Positions 22,487 to 23,717 of a stretch of 23,717 bases of DNA are shown in pieces. The stretch spans positions 1 to 23,717 of the forward strand of contig SFUB01000010.1 in NCBI GenBank assembly GCA_004561785.1, written 5' to 3'. Within the stretch, counting starts at the first letter, position 1. Each line of letters starts with the position of its first letter. Made by a program: the position numbers and the translations under genes. The DNA is from a bacterium (lineage in GTDB: Bacteria; Bacillota_I; Bacilli_A; RFN20; CAG-826). Under the pieces are notes generated by a model that made no database searches, was not told the DNA's origin, and saw only the letters and a list, made by a program, of their open reading frames with translations.

Positions 22487-22516
22487 AGTATAGGACGTTT
22501 TCCCACCCGTTGAAAA
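22487..22516 (-). promoter_or_regulatory. Promoter of the GlpA-like operon
   Basis: On the minus strand TTTTCA (22516-22511) and TATACT (22492-22487) are 18 nt apart. The expected start is near 22480, leaving about 2-3 nt before ATG 22477. The -35 is part of the cre site. Confidence 0.5.
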
Positions 22517-22524
22517 CGCTTACA
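22511..22524. promoter_or_regulatory. CcpA cre site over the -35 of the GlpA-like operon
   Basis: TGAAAACGCTTACA fits the cre consensus TGWAARCGYTWNCA at every position, including the central CG. It overlaps the -35 hexamer, a position where CcpA-HPr(Ser-P) binding would block RNA polymerase. This predicts repression by glucose or other preferred sugars. ccpA itself is not in the window. Confidence 0.75.
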
Positions 22525-22548
22525 CGCATTTTTTAACGAGTTTTGCAT

Positions 22549-22562
22549 ACCGGATTTCCGGT
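22549..22562. repeat. Inverted repeat upstream of the GlpA-like promoter
   Basis: ACCGGA-TT-TCCGGT has two perfect 6-nt arms. It lies 33 nt upstream of the -35, between the lipoprotein terminator and the cre site. It could be a regulator operator or a small hairpin; nothing in the sequence decides. Confidence 0.4.
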
Positions 22563-22565
22563 TCT

Positions 22566-22588
22566 GTCTTTTTTTCTTCCAAAAAGAC
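22566..22588. repeat. A/T-rich inverted repeat in the intergenic region
   Basis: GTCTTTTT and AAAAAGAC (8-nt perfect arms, 7-nt loop) sit immediately after the lipoprotein terminator. It may extend that terminator by adding a second U-rich hairpin. No independent function is evident. Confidence 0.4.
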
Positions 22589-22615
22589 AAAAAAGGCCGC
22601 GGAGACCGCGGCCTT
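22589..22615 (-). terminator. Rho-independent terminator of the lipoprotein gene
   Basis: On the minus strand AAGGCCGCGG / CCGCGGCCTT (10 bp, loop TCT) is followed by a run of T (six T counting the end of the stem). It begins 22 nt after the stop codon. This is one of the strongest hairpins in the window. Confidence 0.93.
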
Positions 22616-22637
22616 CGTGTGTTTGTTCTTTGGGCGA

Positions 22638-23636
22638 TTAACCCAAAAGGTCTTTCTGTTCCTGAAATTCGGAGGGATTGGGAACCGATTCGACCTCGAC
22701 GGATTCATCGTAGGCAAAGTCGGCGACCAGATAGGCGGAGTTCGAGACTTCGGCGCTCAGGAGAACGGACGACGCCGAAGCGGAGGCGGAAACGCTGGCT
22801 TTGGCGTTGAGGGAGCATTCATAGCCAAGGCGGGTGATGCCCTTTTCCCCGAAGGTCAACACAAGGTCCAAGAAGGCGCCATCGCCGCAAACGAAGGAAT
22901 CGACGGAGATTTGCAGATCGCCACTTGACCCCACGAATGAATTCTTCGCGAAGGAAACGGGATCGGCTTGGTAGACGAGGGAATAGTCGCCGTTTTTCCC
23001 CAAAATAGCCTTCTCCTCCCCTTTTTCCCCAAGATTTTTCTTGAGCGCCTCGAACATAGAGGAGAAATCCACGGAATCGAGGATATTGGTTTCTTTCTCG
23101 AAGGTGACTTTGAATTTCCTGCCGGCCTCCGAGGACAGGCCTGGAAGGGAAGAGAGCCCGGTGGAATCGACATAGAGGGCGTCTTCATCCAGGTAGGCGG
23201 CGAAGTTAAGGGAGCCGGAGTAATCAAGGCTAGAAGAGGATCCCTGCGCCTCGGCGCTCAATTTGTAAACGTAATCGGCCGAGGCTTTGAGGTGCCCTTT
23301 GGAAGTGCCTTCCTCGTCCGTCACTAGGGCAAGGGAAAGGTTGAGGTTGCTGATGGAAAGCTCGAAAACCGTGGATAGGGAGGCGGCCCCGATCGGATCC
23401 TCGCTCCCGCTTGGAACGCAGTCGATCGAGAGGTTGGATTTGCTGGAAAGATGTCCGTTTCTGACGTTGACGGAGATCGCCTTTTGATTTTTCATCGCCT
23501 CGCAGGCGGTCGCATAAGCCGCTTTCGCGGTGGCGACAGGGACTTCTTCCCCTTCGGGAATCAGTTTTTGTTTGTCTTCCCCGCAGGAAATGAGTAGGAA
23601 CGGAGTCAGCAAGAGTACGAGTTTCTTTTTGTTCAT
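22638..23636 (-). CDS. Secreted lipoprotein of unknown function
   Basis: The product is 332 aa from ATG 23636 (GAGAGGA about 10 nt upstream; a start nine codons earlier would spoil the signal peptide). The N-terminus MNKKKLVLLLTPFLLISC is a type II signal peptide with lipobox L-I-S-C18, so the mature protein is lipid-anchored outside the membrane. The rest is Ser/Ala-rich with alternating hydrophobic and polar residues (for example NLNLSLALV, SLNFAAYLDEDALYVDSTGL), suggesting a mostly beta protein of the large, LolA/LppX-like concave type, though no family motif is secure. A short SVSASASASSV repeat lies near residue 280. It is monocistronic, with its own promoter and terminator. Confidence 0.82.
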   Translation of the reverse strand: MNKKKLVLLLTPFLLISCGEDKQKLIPEGEEVPVATAKAAYATACEAMKNQKAISVNVRNGHLSSKSNLSIDCVPSGSEDPIGAASLSTVFELSISNLNLSLALVTDEEGTSKGHLKASADYVYKLSAEAQGSSSSLDYSGSLNFAAYLDEDALYVDSTGLSSLPGLSSEAGRKFKVTFEKETNILDSVDFSSMFEALKKNLGEKGEEKAILGKNGDYSLVYQADPVSFAKNSFVGSSGDLQISVDSFVCGDGAFLDLVLTFGEKGITRLGYECSLNAKASVSASASASSVLLSAEVSNSAYLVADFAYDESVEVESVPNPSEFQEQKDLLG

Positions 23637-23661
23637 GAGCAATATTTCCTCTCTCGATTCC

Positions 23662-23689
23662 ATTATGCGGTATGCCTTATATTTCGCAA
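23662..23689 (-). promoter_or_regulatory. Probable promoter of the lipoprotein gene
   Basis: On the minus strand TTGCGA (23689-23684) and CATAAT (23667-23662) are 16 nt apart. The predicted start is near 23655, which leaves a leader of about 19 nt with the GAGAGGA ribosome-binding site. Several A/T-rich alternatives overlap, so exact boxes are uncertain. Confidence 0.4.
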
Positions 23690-23717
23690 GAAAGAAAACA
23701 ATGGAAATTCCTCGGCG

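Noticed and set aside
1..23717. Search for tRNA/rRNA genes, IS elements, att sites, phage or defence genes
   Set aside because: No tRNA-like cloverleaf, transposase, integrase, terminal inverted repeats or toxin-antitoxin/nuclease cluster was recognised; gene content is housekeeping and tightly packed.

Overview
The window comes from a chromosome of a low-to-mid GC Gram-positive bacterium (Bacillota). The sequence evidence is a T-box leader in front of alaS, a match to the CcpA cre consensus, an RNase J family protein, a ComEA/ComEC pair, a DUF1292 protein, a lipoprotein with a Gram-positive style lipobox and Bacilli-type AlaRS and MnmA signature segments. UGA is used as a stop (for example at the ends of comEA, ftsK and dtd), so this is not the mycoplasma code. 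My best inference is an uncultured, probably anaerobic member of class Bacilli near Erysipelotrichia/Mollicutes. The species cannot be named from this sequence. All genes except one (rsmF) lie on the minus strand, so the layout is read from right to left.

Right end (23.7-18.8 kb): a surface lipoprotein of unknown function with its own promoter and terminator. Next is a three-gene redox cassette (GlpA-like FAD dehydrogenase with a Cys cluster, a second FAD/NAD oxidoreductase, a DUF1667 protein) under a promoter overlapped by a cre site, followed by a YfcE-like phosphodiesterase. Centre right (18.8-14.1 kb): an RNase J paralogue with a degenerate metal site, and an FtsK/SpoIIIE DNA translocase. 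Centre (14.1-10.4 kb): a cytoplasmic type I pullulanase, a mini SSB/OB-fold-like protein, a PlsC acyltransferase and a small four-helix membrane protein. Centre left (10.4-6.2 kb): rsmF on the plus strand, then pdp-dtd-mnmA, a nucleoside salvage plus tRNA quality/modification operon ending in a hairpin terminator. Left (6.1-0 kb): a membrane-anchored ComEC-like metallo-beta-lactamase protein, T-box-alaS-DUF1292-greA, then comEA and the 5' part of comEC running off the window.

Most of the content is housekeeping. I did not find a defence island, phage, IS element, CRISPR array, tRNA or rRNA. The most unusual pattern is in gene starts. At least four genes (MBL protein, rsmF, plsC, yfcE), and possibly three more (ftsK, pdp, glpA-like), have a -10-like hexamer ending only 6-10 nt upstream of the ATG and no usable Shine-Dalgarno sequence. 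Genes inside operons and genes with 5' leaders have clear Shine-Dalgarno sequences. This suggests that leaderless transcripts are common in this lineage. Other points worth attention are the degenerate RNase J, the variant FtsK motor motifs, the compact T-box leader and the cre-controlled redox cassette.
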